This document shows, in pieces, positions 1-6,537 of a stretch of 7,775 bases of DNA; position 1 is the stretch's first letter, and each line of letters opens with the position of its first letter. The stretch lies in NCBI GenBank assembly GCA_002380675.1, contig DFWB01000189.1, forward strand, positions 1 to 7,775, written 5' to 3'. The notes under the pieces are model-generated. The model was not told the DNA's origin, searched no databases, and saw nothing but the letters and a program-made list of their open reading frames with translations. This stretch comes from Akkermansiaceae bacterium UBA4145 (GTDB lineage Bacteria; Verrucomicrobiota; Verrucomicrobiia; Verrucomicrobiales; Akkermansiaceae). The translations under genes and the position numbers were made by a program.

Positions 1-601
1 ACCCCACCCGGTTCACTCCAACAACACAGGAAAGATTCTCGATTGCACGGGCCTCAAGGAGAGTTTTCCAGTGCCGCGATCGGGCAGCCGGCCAATTAGC
101 ACTGACCGTAAAAAGATTGGCGCCATCACGCACACCCTTTCGGAAAAGTTCCGGGAAACGGAGGTCGTAACAGATCACCGGACATACCGTGAAATCCTGC
201 CAGCGAAACATGGCCAGACCATCGCCCGCCACATAGTGACTCGATTCGTCGGTGTAGGAGAACGTGTAATTTTTCTGGTAAAGAGCGACCGGTCGCCCCG
301 AAGGGTCGTAAACCGCCACTTCATTGCGGCCCAGAGAAGATCCGGGGTCCTTACTCACGAGGCCGCCAACGACATGGCTCTCGTATTGCCATGCAAGGGA
401 AGAAAGGAATTTCTCGGTCTCACTTGCTTTCCCCTCCGCCACCCGGGGCACATTCATGCTGAATCCCGTAGAAAACATCTCCGGAAGCACAATAAGCGAT
501 CCGGGAGACACTGCCGCTCCAGTCAGCAGGCGGCGAACGGTATCAAAATTAGCCTCCCGATTTTCCCAGGCGATATCATATTGGAGGGCGACGACGTGCA
601 T
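1..601 (-). CDS. Carbon-nitrogen hydrolase, omega-amidase (YafV/Nit2-like), 3' end cut by window edge
   Basis: Translating the minus strand from the ATG at 601-599 gives 200 residues that run off the left edge. The nitrilase-superfamily triad is visible: Glu41 in LPEMFSTGFSM, Lys110 in LYQKNYTFSY and Cys144 in PVICYDLRFPELFR. Downstream the block NWPAARSRHWKTLLEARAIE (169-188) is characteristic of the omega-amidase branch represented by E. coli YafV, which hydrolyses alpha-keto acid amides (2-oxoglutaramate, alpha-ketosuccinamate) in the cytosol. YafV is about 256 residues, so roughly 55 are missing here. An in-frame TAA lies 18 bases upstream and no other start follows it, which fixes the start; the Shine-Dalgarno is weak at best. 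No signal peptide is seen. The gene is separated from upstream HU by a terminator, so it is probably transcribed alone. The superfamily is certain; substrate assignment is by similarity only. Confidence 0.92.
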   Translation of the reverse strand, partial: MHVVALQYDIAWENREANFDTVRRLLTGAAVSPGSLIVLPEMFSTGFSMNVPRVAEGKASETEKFLSSLAWQYESHVVGGLVSKDPGSSLGRNEVAVYDPSGRPVALYQKNYTFSYTDESSHYVAGDGLAMFRWQDFTVCPVICYDLRFPELFRKGVRDGANLFTVSANWPAARSRHWKTLLEARAIENLSCVVGVNRVG

Positions 602-748
602 TTGAATGTTGGAGGCTTATTCCAGACTTTGCCTTCTATACTGCAGCTCGGTTGATTGTGCAAAATCACACCGGCCCCATTTGACCGGCTGAGCTCAAGC
701 GCTACCTACTGAAGGCCGGCTACAGGGAATCTACCCTGCATGTCTTTC

Positions 749-783
749 AAAAGAGAACCGCGCCCCTGTTCGAGGCGCGGTTC
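749..783 (-). terminator. Intrinsic terminator of the HU gene
   Basis: A perfect 10-bp GC-rich inverted repeat, GAACCGCGCC (755-764) and GGCGCGGTTC (774-783), encloses a 9-base loop. Read on the minus strand it is followed directly by TCTTTT (754-749), the U-tract of a factor-independent terminator. It lies 27 bases beyond the HU stop codon and has no T-run on the plus-strand side, so it acts for the minus-strand HU transcript. A second, weaker hairpin further on (CAGGG 723-727, CCCTG 734-738) lacks a T-run. Confidence 0.85.
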
Positions 784-810
784 CTAAAGAATTGACCTTT
801 AGGTCGCTGA

Positions 811-1125
811 CTACGCGACCATGTCTTTCAGATTCTTAAGAGGCCGAACCTTGACGACCCTCCGGGCCGGCTTGGCTGCGACGTCCATCATCTCACCGGG
901 CTTGAACGGATTAGCGCGAGTTGTCGCTTCTGTAGCCGGCTTGTCTTGTACGACGATCTTACAGAGGCCTGGAATTGTGAACTGTCCGGGACCTCCACGG
1001 CTCACACCCTTGTTGATCTCAGCGCTCAGCGCATCGAGCACTGAAGCAACTTGCTTGCGGTTGAAGCCGGTTGCCTCGGCCATGTTGTTAAGGATCTCTG
1101 TCTTAGTTGCTGCTTTCTGGGCCAT
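811..1125 (-). CDS. HU-family DNA-binding protein
   Basis: This 104-residue protein has the HU/IHF fold pattern. An N-terminal two-helix dimerisation region (about residues 6-40, with ILNNMAEATGFNRKQVASVL) is followed by the beta-saddle (GPGQFTIPGLCKIVV, 45-59) and a DNA-gripping arm. The arm contains ANPFKPGEMMDVAAKP (71-86), equivalent to the RNPxTGE...AAxxP segment of HU, with Pro73 at the position of the proline that intercalates at DNA kinks. The C-terminal helix is PLKNLKDMV. It is slightly longer than the roughly 90-residue E. coli HU and has an Ala/Lys-rich N-terminus, a form I associate with Planctomycetota/Verrucomicrobiota. The role is nucleoid compaction and DNA bending, probably as a homodimer. 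No Shine-Dalgarno precedes the ATG. It appears monocistronic: a promoter candidate upstream and a strong terminator downstream. Confidence 0.95.
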   Translation of the reverse strand: MAQKAATKTEILNNMAEATGFNRKQVASVLDALSAEINKGVSRGGPGQFTIPGLCKIVVQDKPATEATTRANPFKPGEMMDVAAKPARRVVKVRPLKNLKDMVA

Positions 1126-1174
1126 GAATTTTGGTTCTTTATTGGTTAGGTTCGAATGAAACTTCGGTCTTCAA

Positions 1175-1201
1175 CCCATAAATTTAAGCGGTTTCCGTCA
1201 A
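1175..1201 (-). promoter_or_regulatory. Candidate sigma70-type promoter for HU
   Basis: On the minus strand TTGACG (1201-1196) is followed after 15 bases by TATGGG (1180-1175). This would start transcription roughly 40-45 bases before the HU ATG. The -35 match is good, but the -10 matches TATAAT poorly and the spacer is short, so this is only a candidate. Confidence 0.3.
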
Positions 1202-1410
1202 GCATTTCGCCTCCTGCAGGAAGAATAATTTTTTATGCACCTGGTCTATCAGTCTGTCTTCTCTCCCTATGAGAGCCCTCTCAGCCATCGTGAGAGACCA
1301 TACTGGGCTTTTAAACGGGGTGAAAAAAGCAAGGGGCTCCCCTCCTTCCGCCTTTCCCCCCCACATCGTTTGGGGGTCCGCCTGCAATCTTGGCAGAAAC
1401 CGGCTACAAA

Positions 1411-1440
1411 GCCCCTAAAAGCCCCTAAAAGCCCCTAAAA
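1411..1440. repeat. Three perfect tandem copies of a 10-bp unit, GCCCCTAAAA
   Basis: The unit GCCCCTAAAA occurs at 1411-1420, 1421-1430 and 1431-1440 without a mismatch. It is preceded by ACAAA, which partly resembles the end of another copy, and followed by GACTGG, so the array is short. The 10-base period keeps the A-tracts in phase with the DNA helix, which can curve DNA. On the minus strand the repeat gives three GGGG tracts separated by six bases. It lies about 285 bases upstream of the HU start codon. Confidence 0.95.
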
Positions 1441-1756
1441 GACTGGGAAAAAAGGGTAGGAGAATAACGCCTGAACCTTCACTTCCTCGCTTGCGGTTCC
1501 TTGTGAATCGGATCAGAACCTGCCTCTCACCCTGTTTTTAGCGAGTCCTACGATACTCGGCTCCCAGAATCTGGCTCGATGTTCTCCGCTCGTACTGCCG
1601 ATCACATCTTCTGAAATAATTTTAAAACTTTTCCCGAGAGTCCTCTCTGGAGCCAAAGAAAAAAGTATCCGCAAGGAGCGTATTTGGCCCCTTGGAGGCC
1701 AACAAACCCCATCATTTGCCGGTTTTACCCGGTCTTGAGACACCGTTCGTGCTCCT

Positions 1757-3175
1757 TCAAAAGCTGACGGCCAGAGCACTGACGACCTGTAAGTCATGCC
1801 GCCCGCTGTTGTCCGCCGGATCAGTGTCATAGGTGCTCCGTCCCACTAACTGAAGGCTCAGCCTTTCCGACAGAGCGTGCTCGACCCTGAGTTCAGACGT
1901 GAAGATATGGCTTTTAAAATCTGCGGCTTTGCTCAGCCATGAGAGTTCCCCCACAAGCTGCGTCCTTTTACCCAGCTGATGCTCAGCCTTTACCGCAGCA
2001 TAGGTGGCCAGAAAGGCCCTCTCTCGCCCGCCTTTCTGTTCTGCCACGACCGAGGGACCCCCTTCCAAGGTAAGTTCACTCCTCTCTGTTTCGAACACCA
2101 ACCACCCAAAATATGGGGCGAACGCCAGACGCCAGTCTAGTCCCGCAAGCGCATCATAATCACAATCCAACCTCATTCCTCCAAAGCTCTCCTTCCCCAG
2201 ATTCCGCTGATAATGCAAATCACCAGAAAGGCTTTCTGCGCTCATCGTGCCACGCTGCTGTCCATAGACGCCAAAGATGCCGGCCACAAATTCATTGTCA
2301 TTCCAGTCCCTTTTTACTCTGAGTCCACTGCTGATAGAGCGGGCATCACTATTACCCTCGGAAATACTTCCACCCAACAGCGCAGTGATTGCCCAATCAC
2401 CAGATCGCGATTTCAGTTTCTTGATTCCGGATGCAAGGACACTCTCACTTTGATCCTCTGGGTGAAGATTATAGCCAAACCCCGCTGTCAGCAAAAGGTC
2501 CTCCCCGGCTGTCTGACGCGCCTCCCCATGGAATACGGCTTTCCCAGCGAGACGCAACGACCAGCTTCCTCCTAACTTGGATTCCAAACCTGCGTCAGCC
2601 TTTACCGTATAGTTACTAAGATCTCCCGCCTCGAAAAAAGCCGTGAGCGATTGAAAAAAATGCAAGCGCTTCGTCAACTGGAGGTCTAGATGCTCATGCA
2701 AACGAACCGAGCTAAACCCGCGGGTGACTGATGCACGTTGCTCCCAGGTAAGACCTGGTCCCGCTTCCAGATCGAGCTGGAGGCTCTCCTTGTCGAGGAC
2801 TCGCCATCCAATGACCGGCGAGACTACCGCTCTCCAATCAATCCTCGCCGGCTGATCGTGAAGAACCTCACCACTCAACCCCGTGTAGAACCGAGTCTTT
2901 TGCCCGCGGTTCAACTGAAAAGAAGTTTCCACCCGCTCACCGGAGCTCACTCCATTATCCCTGCCATAAAGCAAGGAAGCCGCGGCCTCCATCTGCCACT
3001 CTCCTAAACTACGGGAAAACTCAAGTCCCGCTGTTCCCCGGAGAGATTCCCCATTTCCTCTGCTCAGAGTAATGCCGGCGTTTCCCTTTCCCTCCCACCC
3101 GGCCAGATGGTCCTCCCCAAGACTCACACAAGCACTCAAAAGCACTCCCGTTCCAATAATCGGTATCACCCGCAC
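1757..3175 (-). CDS. Exported protein with two tandem DUF481 (YdiY-like) outer-membrane beta modules
   Basis: The 472-residue product starts with a short hydrophobic export signal ending in LLSAC, a plausible lipobox with Cys16 as the modified residue, although only one basic residue (Arg2) precedes it. Two homologous modules follow, about 27-236 and 260-472. Each opens with an SxGN motif (SRGNGE 38-43; SEGNSD 272-277) and contains a matching core: IDWRAVVSPVIGW (112-124) against LDWRLAFAPYFGW (346-358), then LEAGP and LEGGP. Alternating hydrophobic residues and the C-terminal Phe (SALAVSF) fit outer-membrane beta-strands. DUF481 is the family of E. coli YdiY; its biochemical role is poorly known. 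The start is GTG, with an in-frame TAA 12 bases upstream and TAAGGAGG just before it. It is divergent from the TPR-redoxin gene. Confidence is high for the family and duplication, moderate for lipidation. Confidence 0.85.
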   Translation of the reverse strand: MRVIPIIGTGVLLSACVSLGEDHLAGWEGKGNAGITLSRGNGESLRGTAGLEFSRSLGEWQMEAAASLLYGRDNGVSSGERVETSFQLNRGQKTRFYTGLSGEVLHDQPARIDWRAVVSPVIGWRVLDKESLQLDLEAGPGLTWEQRASVTRGFSSVRLHEHLDLQLTKRLHFFQSLTAFFEAGDLSNYTVKADAGLESKLGGSWSLRLAGKAVFHGEARQTAGEDLLLTAGFGYNLHPEDQSESVLASGIKKLKSRSGDWAITALLGGSISEGNSDARSISSGLRVKRDWNDNEFVAGIFGVYGQQRGTMSAESLSGDLHYQRNLGKESFGGMRLDCDYDALAGLDWRLAFAPYFGWLVFETERSELTLEGGPSVVAEQKGGRERAFLATYAAVKAEHQLGKRTQLVGELSWLSKAADFKSHIFTSELRVEHALSERLSLQLVGRSTYDTDPADNSGRHDLQVVSALAVSF

Positions 3176-3391
3176 ACCGCCTCCTTAGAGCGACGCATCT
3201 TCCCGGTCAAGAGACACCCCCGGCAAGCCTGGAGACCTTTGCCTCACGCGACTGAGTGATCCGGACCCCTCCAAATTCGTAGAAAACCCTTATTCCCCGC
3301 GCTATGACAACATGGAGAGAGAAAACAGACCCGGAGGCGACACCTACTATTGACTTGGTAGGGACGGGAAATTCATGTTCGTATCAGTGCC
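3176..3391. other. Divergent intergenic region between the DUF481-pair and TPR-redoxin genes
   Basis: This 216-base gap must hold both divergent promoters. For the plus strand TTGACT at 3350-3355 is a fair -35, but no good -10 sits 16-18 bases after it. For the minus strand TTGACC (about 25 bases before the Shine-Dalgarno) is similar, with no good -10 either. Near the right end, GGGAA (3366-3370) and ATG (3375) open a six-codon frame ending in TGA at 3393-3395. I see no long inverted repeat that would suggest an operator. Confidence 0.5.
3180..3187 (-). promoter_or_regulatory. Strong Shine-Dalgarno TAAGGAGG before the DUF481-pair gene
   Basis: The minus strand reads TAAGGAGG at 3187-3180, leaving only four bases before the GTG at 3175. 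A second GTG two codons later has ten bases of spacing. The first is preferred because it keeps Arg2, the sole basic residue of the export signal. The TAA inside this motif is also the in-frame stop that closes the frame upstream. It is the clearest ribosome-binding site in the window. Confidence 0.75.
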
Positions 3392-5677
3392 GTGATCTTT
3401 AATCGCCTTCTTGCGCTGCTCATCCCTCTCGCAACATCCCCGCTGGTCCCCGCTGAGGACAAGCCGGAGGCAGCCGAGGACGACAAACCAAAGGCAGGCC
3501 ACTCTCATCAGGGAGAAGCATTTAATCAGGGTCCACGGCACTCCGCCCTTCCGATTGAGGGTACAGGTAATATCTCCTTTGCGATTCAATGTTCATGGGA
3601 AGAAGGACAACAGTTTTTCAATCAGGGAATCGGACAGCTACACGGCTTCTGGTATTACGAGGCTGAGCGGACATTCCGTCAGATTGCCTCGAAGGATCCA
3701 GACTGCGCCATGGCCTACTGGGGCATGGCCATGGCCAACTGGGAAAATGAAAAGCGCGCCAAGGCCTTCATTAAAAAGGCTTCTGAACTTCAGGAGAAGG
3801 CCACCGAGCAGAACCAGCGCTACATCCAAGCGCAGGCCAACTACCTCGATGGCGAGCCCAAGGACGCAAAAAAGCGCAAGCAGGAGCTAATCGACGATCT
3901 CGAGGGCATTATCCAGGATTACCCGGCGGACATCGAAGCCCGCGCTATTCTATGTGTTCGCCTCTGGCAATTCGGGCGTAGCGGCCTGCCCATTCATAGT
4001 CATCAGGCGGTCGATGCCATCCTGCAGCAGATCTTTGCTGTGAACCCAATGCATCCGGCCCACCACTACAGAATTCACCTCTGGGACAGCAAGAAAGCCA
4101 AGGTTGCTCTCGATTCCGCTGCCAAGCTCGGACACACCGCTCCAGGAATCGCCCACATGTGGCACATGCCCGGTCATATTTATTCCAAGCTCAAAAGGTG
4201 GGACGACTCCGCCTTTGCTCAGGAGGCCTCCGCCAGGACTGACCATAACTACATGATCACGCGCCGGGTCCTACCCGATCGCATTCACAACTACGCTCAC
4301 AACAACGAATGGTTGTGCCGAAACTGGATGACACTTGGACGGGCGCACGATGCACTGGGCATGGCGCAGAGCCTCATTGCCAATCCGAGGCATCCAAAGC
4401 TCAATACTCTCAGCCGAGGTGGGCGCAGCGCCAGTTATGGACGGAGCAGGATCTTTGAGGTGCTCAGGCGTTATGAACTCTGGGACAAAACACTGCAACT
4501 AGCAGACACCCCCTACCTCGCACCGACACCCAAGCGTGAAGAACAACTCAAACGCCTCCGCCTTCTCGGGAAGGCCCACCTTGGCAAAAAGTCACTGGAA
4601 GGACTGCAATCCGTGGACATGGAGCTCGCCACCCTCCTGAATACTGCTCGAGAAGAAGGCGAAAAGGCAAAGACCGAGGCCCGGGAGAAAGCTAGCAAGG
4701 AGGAGAAGAACGAAAAAGACACGGAAAAGCTTGTTAAGGAGGCCACTAAAAAGCCTGAGGAGTGGATCAAGAAGCTAGAGAAAGCCCGGAAAGCTATCGT
4801 CTGCTTCTCCGCTTTACTCGAAAACAAACTGGACGAAGCCAAGAAGCACCTTGGGGCCGTTGAGGATGATAAATACAACCTCGCCAAGCTCCACCTCTGG
4901 GCCGGTGACGAGGAGAAGGCCCTTACGATGAGTGAGGAGGCCCTGAAACCTGGCGACAACCGCGTTCTGCCTCTTCTCGCTCGTATCGAAATCCTGCATG
5001 CCGCCGGGAAGGAAGAGCAGACCCGCAAGGCCTTTGAATTACTGAAGCCTATTTCAGCATACCTCGACCTGAAGGCGCCTCCGGTCGCAAGGGTAATGGC
5101 GATCGCCGGGGAGCTCGATCTTGGTGACTGGCAGGCAGAGCCTGTGCTTCGTGATGACATTGGTGTCCGGCCTTCACTCGATTCGCTTGGGCCAGTGGCC
5201 TGGACCCCACCACCAGCCTACGATTTCACTCTGCCGGATGGCACGGGCGGCACGATCTCCCGCAAAGACTACGCTGGAAGGCCAATCATCCTCGTATTCT
5301 ATCTGGGATACGGATGCCTGCACTGTGCCGAGCAACTCGAAAAGTTCGCGAAGAGCGCGAAACTTTTCGAGGAGAATGGTTTTGACGTCCTCGCCGTCAG
5401 CACGGACAGCGAAACCGATCTGATTAAATCACGGGAAAAGTGGGAAAAGGACGGTAACAGTTTCCCCTTTCCACTGGTTGCAGATCCGGCCTTGAAGGTA
5501 TTCCGGGAATGGAACGCCTATGATGACTTTGAGAAGTCACCACTCCACGGTACTTTTGTGATCTCACCATCGGGCAAGGTCCTCTGGCAGGACATCAGTT
5601 CTGATCCTTTCATGGATTGCGATTTCCTCGTCAAGGAAAGCCAGCGTCTGCTCCAGTTGCATGGGCAGGACCTCTAA
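3392..5677 (+). CDS. Exported TPR protein with C-terminal redoxin (AhpC/TSA-type) domain
   Basis: The 761-residue product begins with a signal peptide (MIFNRLLALLIPLATSPLVPA, with cleavage likely after Ala21), so it acts outside the cytoplasm. An acidic linker leads to a long TPR-like helical region. Recognisable blocks are FFNQGIGQLHGFWYYEAERTF (76-96; conserved core QGIGQLHGFWYYEA), DCAMAYWGMAMAN (104-116), a His-rich stretch HPAHHYRIHLWD (221-232) and HMWHMPGHIYSKLKRWDD (255-272). Residues about 418-470 are Lys/Glu-rich and probably coiled coil. A redoxin domain fills about 604-755: the strand PIILVFYLGYG, then Cys642-Leu-His-Cys645, FDVLAVSTDS, and GTFVISPSGKVLW. The CxxC suggests thiol-disulfide exchange or peroxide reduction. 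The GTG start has no Shine-Dalgarno; upstream the frame has a TAG at 3359-3361 and no other ATG/GTG/TTG. Similar fusions are familiar to me from Planctomycetota/Verrucomicrobiota, but I know of no proven function. Confidence 0.9.
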   Translation: MIFNRLLALLIPLATSPLVPAEDKPEAAEDDKPKAGHSHQGEAFNQGPRHSALPIEGTGNISFAIQCSWEEGQQFFNQGIGQLHGFWYYEAERTFRQIASKDPDCAMAYWGMAMANWENEKRAKAFIKKASELQEKATEQNQRYIQAQANYLDGEPKDAKKRKQELIDDLEGIIQDYPADIEARAILCVRLWQFGRSGLPIHSHQAVDAILQQIFAVNPMHPAHHYRIHLWDSKKAKVALDSAAKLGHTAPGIAHMWHMPGHIYSKLKRWDDSAFAQEASARTDHNYMITRRVLPDRIHNYAHNNEWLCRNWMTLGRAHDALGMAQSLIANPRHPKLNTLSRGGRSASYGRSRIFEVLRRYELWDKTLQLADTPYLAPTPKREEQLKRLRLLGKAHLGKKSLEGLQSVDMELATLLNTAREEGEKAKTEAREKASKEEKNEKDTEKLVKEATKKPEEWIKKLEKARKAIVCFSALLENKLDEAKKHLGAVEDDKYNLAKLHLWAGDEEKALTMSEEALKPGDNRVLPLLARIEILHAAGKEEQTRKAFELLKPISAYLDLKAPPVARVMAIAGELDLGDWQAEPVLRDDIGVRPSLDSLGPVAWTPPPAYDFTLPDGTGGTISRKDYAGRPIILVFYLGYGCLHCAEQLEKFAKSAKLFEENGFDVLAVSTDSETDLIKSREKWEKDGNSFPFPLVADPALKVFREWNAYDDFEKSPLHGTFVISPSGKVLWQDISSDPFMDCDFLVKESQRLLQLHGQDL

Positions 5678-5732
5678 GCTTCGTCCGATCTGGAAATTTG
5701 GGGGAAAGTTCTCCTCTGGAACCGAAACTGGG

Positions 5733-6485
5733 CTACTGAGCTGGCCCCCAGACCTCCTTAAGCGCGTCGTGCAGGGTGGGGTCGTGATTCTTGAGCTCTG
5801 CACGGACAAACGGATAAAAATCGTTGTGATAAAAGTAGGCCTCAGTCCCCTCAGCAAAATACTCCTTATGGTTGGTGGCACCGTAGTGCCTCACAGTTCG
5901 GCCCGTGTAGAGAAGAACCCTCTCATATGTTCCCTCCTTCATGGCCTCATCATAGGAATCCACGATAGGCTTGTACTCGAAACCCAGAATCTGATCGTGA
6001 TAGGCGTGGGCGAGCTCGTGGAGAACGACCGCCGGGTGCTTGAGCAACTGCCCTCGTGAGATCAACGCCTCGGCCTGTGGGATGTGCACCTTCTTATTCA
6101 GGCGGGGATCATGCCCGTGTCTTCGCAACCATCCCTCCCCGGGGTGATATTGCATCGCTCCGAGGGAAGGATGCTTGTGCTCAATCCATATCTCACACGT
6201 CTGCAGCCTTTTGAGGACATCTCCCTGAACCAGAAGTGAGATGCGATTGAGGTGATCCCCAAGCATCCGCAGACACTTCTTACCGGTCGCCGCATGCTCT
6301 CCGGCGAGCAAGGCCGGATCGATATGCACTGTCCAGCCCTCCATATTTCGCACCACTGGATCGAACCGGACGCCCTTTTCAGCCACCCTCCTTTGCTCTC
6401 TGGGCTTGCGGTCACCCTGAGCGAACACCATCGCGCCGAGTGCCGCGACGAGGAGGAGTGGAAGGACCAAAGTATTCACTTTCAT
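5733..6485 (-). CDS. Secreted zinc metallopeptidase with an anthrax lethal factor-like (ATLF) catalytic core
   Basis: The 250-residue product has a clear signal peptide (Lys2, a hydrophobic core LVLPLLLVAALGAMV, likely cleavage after Ala22 in VFA-QG). The catalytic segment is VVLHELAHAYHDQILGF (153-169) with HExxH at 156-160. It is followed by HYGATNHKEYFAEGTEAYF (200-218). This second segment resembles the lethal-factor block YGRTNEAEFFAE, so I infer zinc ligands His156, His160 and Glu208, catalytic Glu157, and Tyr201 as the transition-state Tyr. The region before it (about 50-140) has no motif I know. The protein is about one enzyme domain long, with no separate targeting domain. A GGAG sits only two bases before the ATG; a GTG at codon 3 would have eight bases of spacing but would lose Lys2, so ATG is kept. 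It ends 55 bases from the convergent TPR-redoxin gene. The native substrate is unknown. Confidence 0.85.
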   Translation of the reverse strand: MKVNTLVLPLLLVAALGAMVFAQGDRKPREQRRVAEKGVRFDPVVRNMEGWTVHIDPALLAGEHAATGKKCLRMLGDHLNRISLLVQGDVLKRLQTCEIWIEHKHPSLGAMQYHPGEGWLRRHGHDPRLNKKVHIPQAEALISRGQLLKHPAVVLHELAHAYHDQILGFEYKPIVDSYDEAMKEGTYERVLLYTGRTVRHYGATNHKEYFAEGTEAYFYHNDFYPFVRAELKNHDPTLHDALKEVWGPAQ

Positions 6486-6537
6486 ATCTCCAGACTAGGG
6501 AAGAGCGACAGAGGCGCAAGAACCGCGAACGGGAAGT

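Larger units (their letters stand above)
1126..1756. other. 631-base stretch with no credible gene; hairpins and a tandem repeat
   Basis: No reading frame here looks like a protein. Both strands have short frames with poor composition, and one of them uses a TTG start with no ribosome site. The stretch holds the HU leader and promoter candidate and a cluster of small inverted repeats: CTCTC 1261-1265 with GAGAG 1271-1275; CTCTCA 1278-1283 with TGAGAG 1291-1296; CCCCCA 1358-1363 with TGGGGG 1371-1376; CGAGT 1542-1546 with ACTCG 1555-1559; the palindrome CCAGAATCTGG 1564-1574; and TTGGCC 1684-1689 with GGCCAA 1697-1702. A triple tandem repeat lies at 1411-1440. On the minus strand a T6 run follows a weak imperfect hairpin about 80-110 bases past the stop of the DUF481 gene, the nearest thing to a terminator for it. 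A structured small RNA is possible but unproven. Confidence 0.5.

Noticed and set aside
71..655. Open plus-strand frame of 194 codons
   Set aside because: It is the antisense of the omega-amidase gene, whose minus-strand translation has all the family motifs.
1184..1387. Minus-strand frame of 67 codons upstream of HU
   Set aside because: It starts with TTG, lacks a ribosome site, crosses the poly-G/hairpin stretch and the HU promoter candidate, and resembles no family.
1411..1440. Resemblance of TTTTAGGGGC to telomere repeats, or a CRISPR-like array
   Set aside because: Three directly abutting 10-bp copies have no spacers and are far too few for a telomere; this is a simple short tandem repeat.
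1513..1830. Minus-strand frame of 105 codons between HU and the DUF481 gene
   Set aside because: It overlaps the 3' end of the DUF481 gene in another frame, is Arg-rich with no domain pattern, and has no convincing ribosome site.
3304..3405. Small plus-strand frame of about 33 codons before the TPR-redoxin gene
   Set aside because: There is no Shine-Dalgarno and no protein-like pattern, and it overlaps the start of the real gene.
4513..5160. Open minus-strand frame of 215 codons
   Set aside because: It lies wholly inside the TPR-redoxin gene and is a Ser/Phe/Arg-rich antisense image of its Lys/Glu-rich coiled-coil codons.
5678..5732. Possible bidirectional terminator between the convergent genes
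   Set aside because: Only a weak imperfect hairpin (GGGGA 5701-5705 with TCTCC 5710-5714) without a T-run on either strand could be found.
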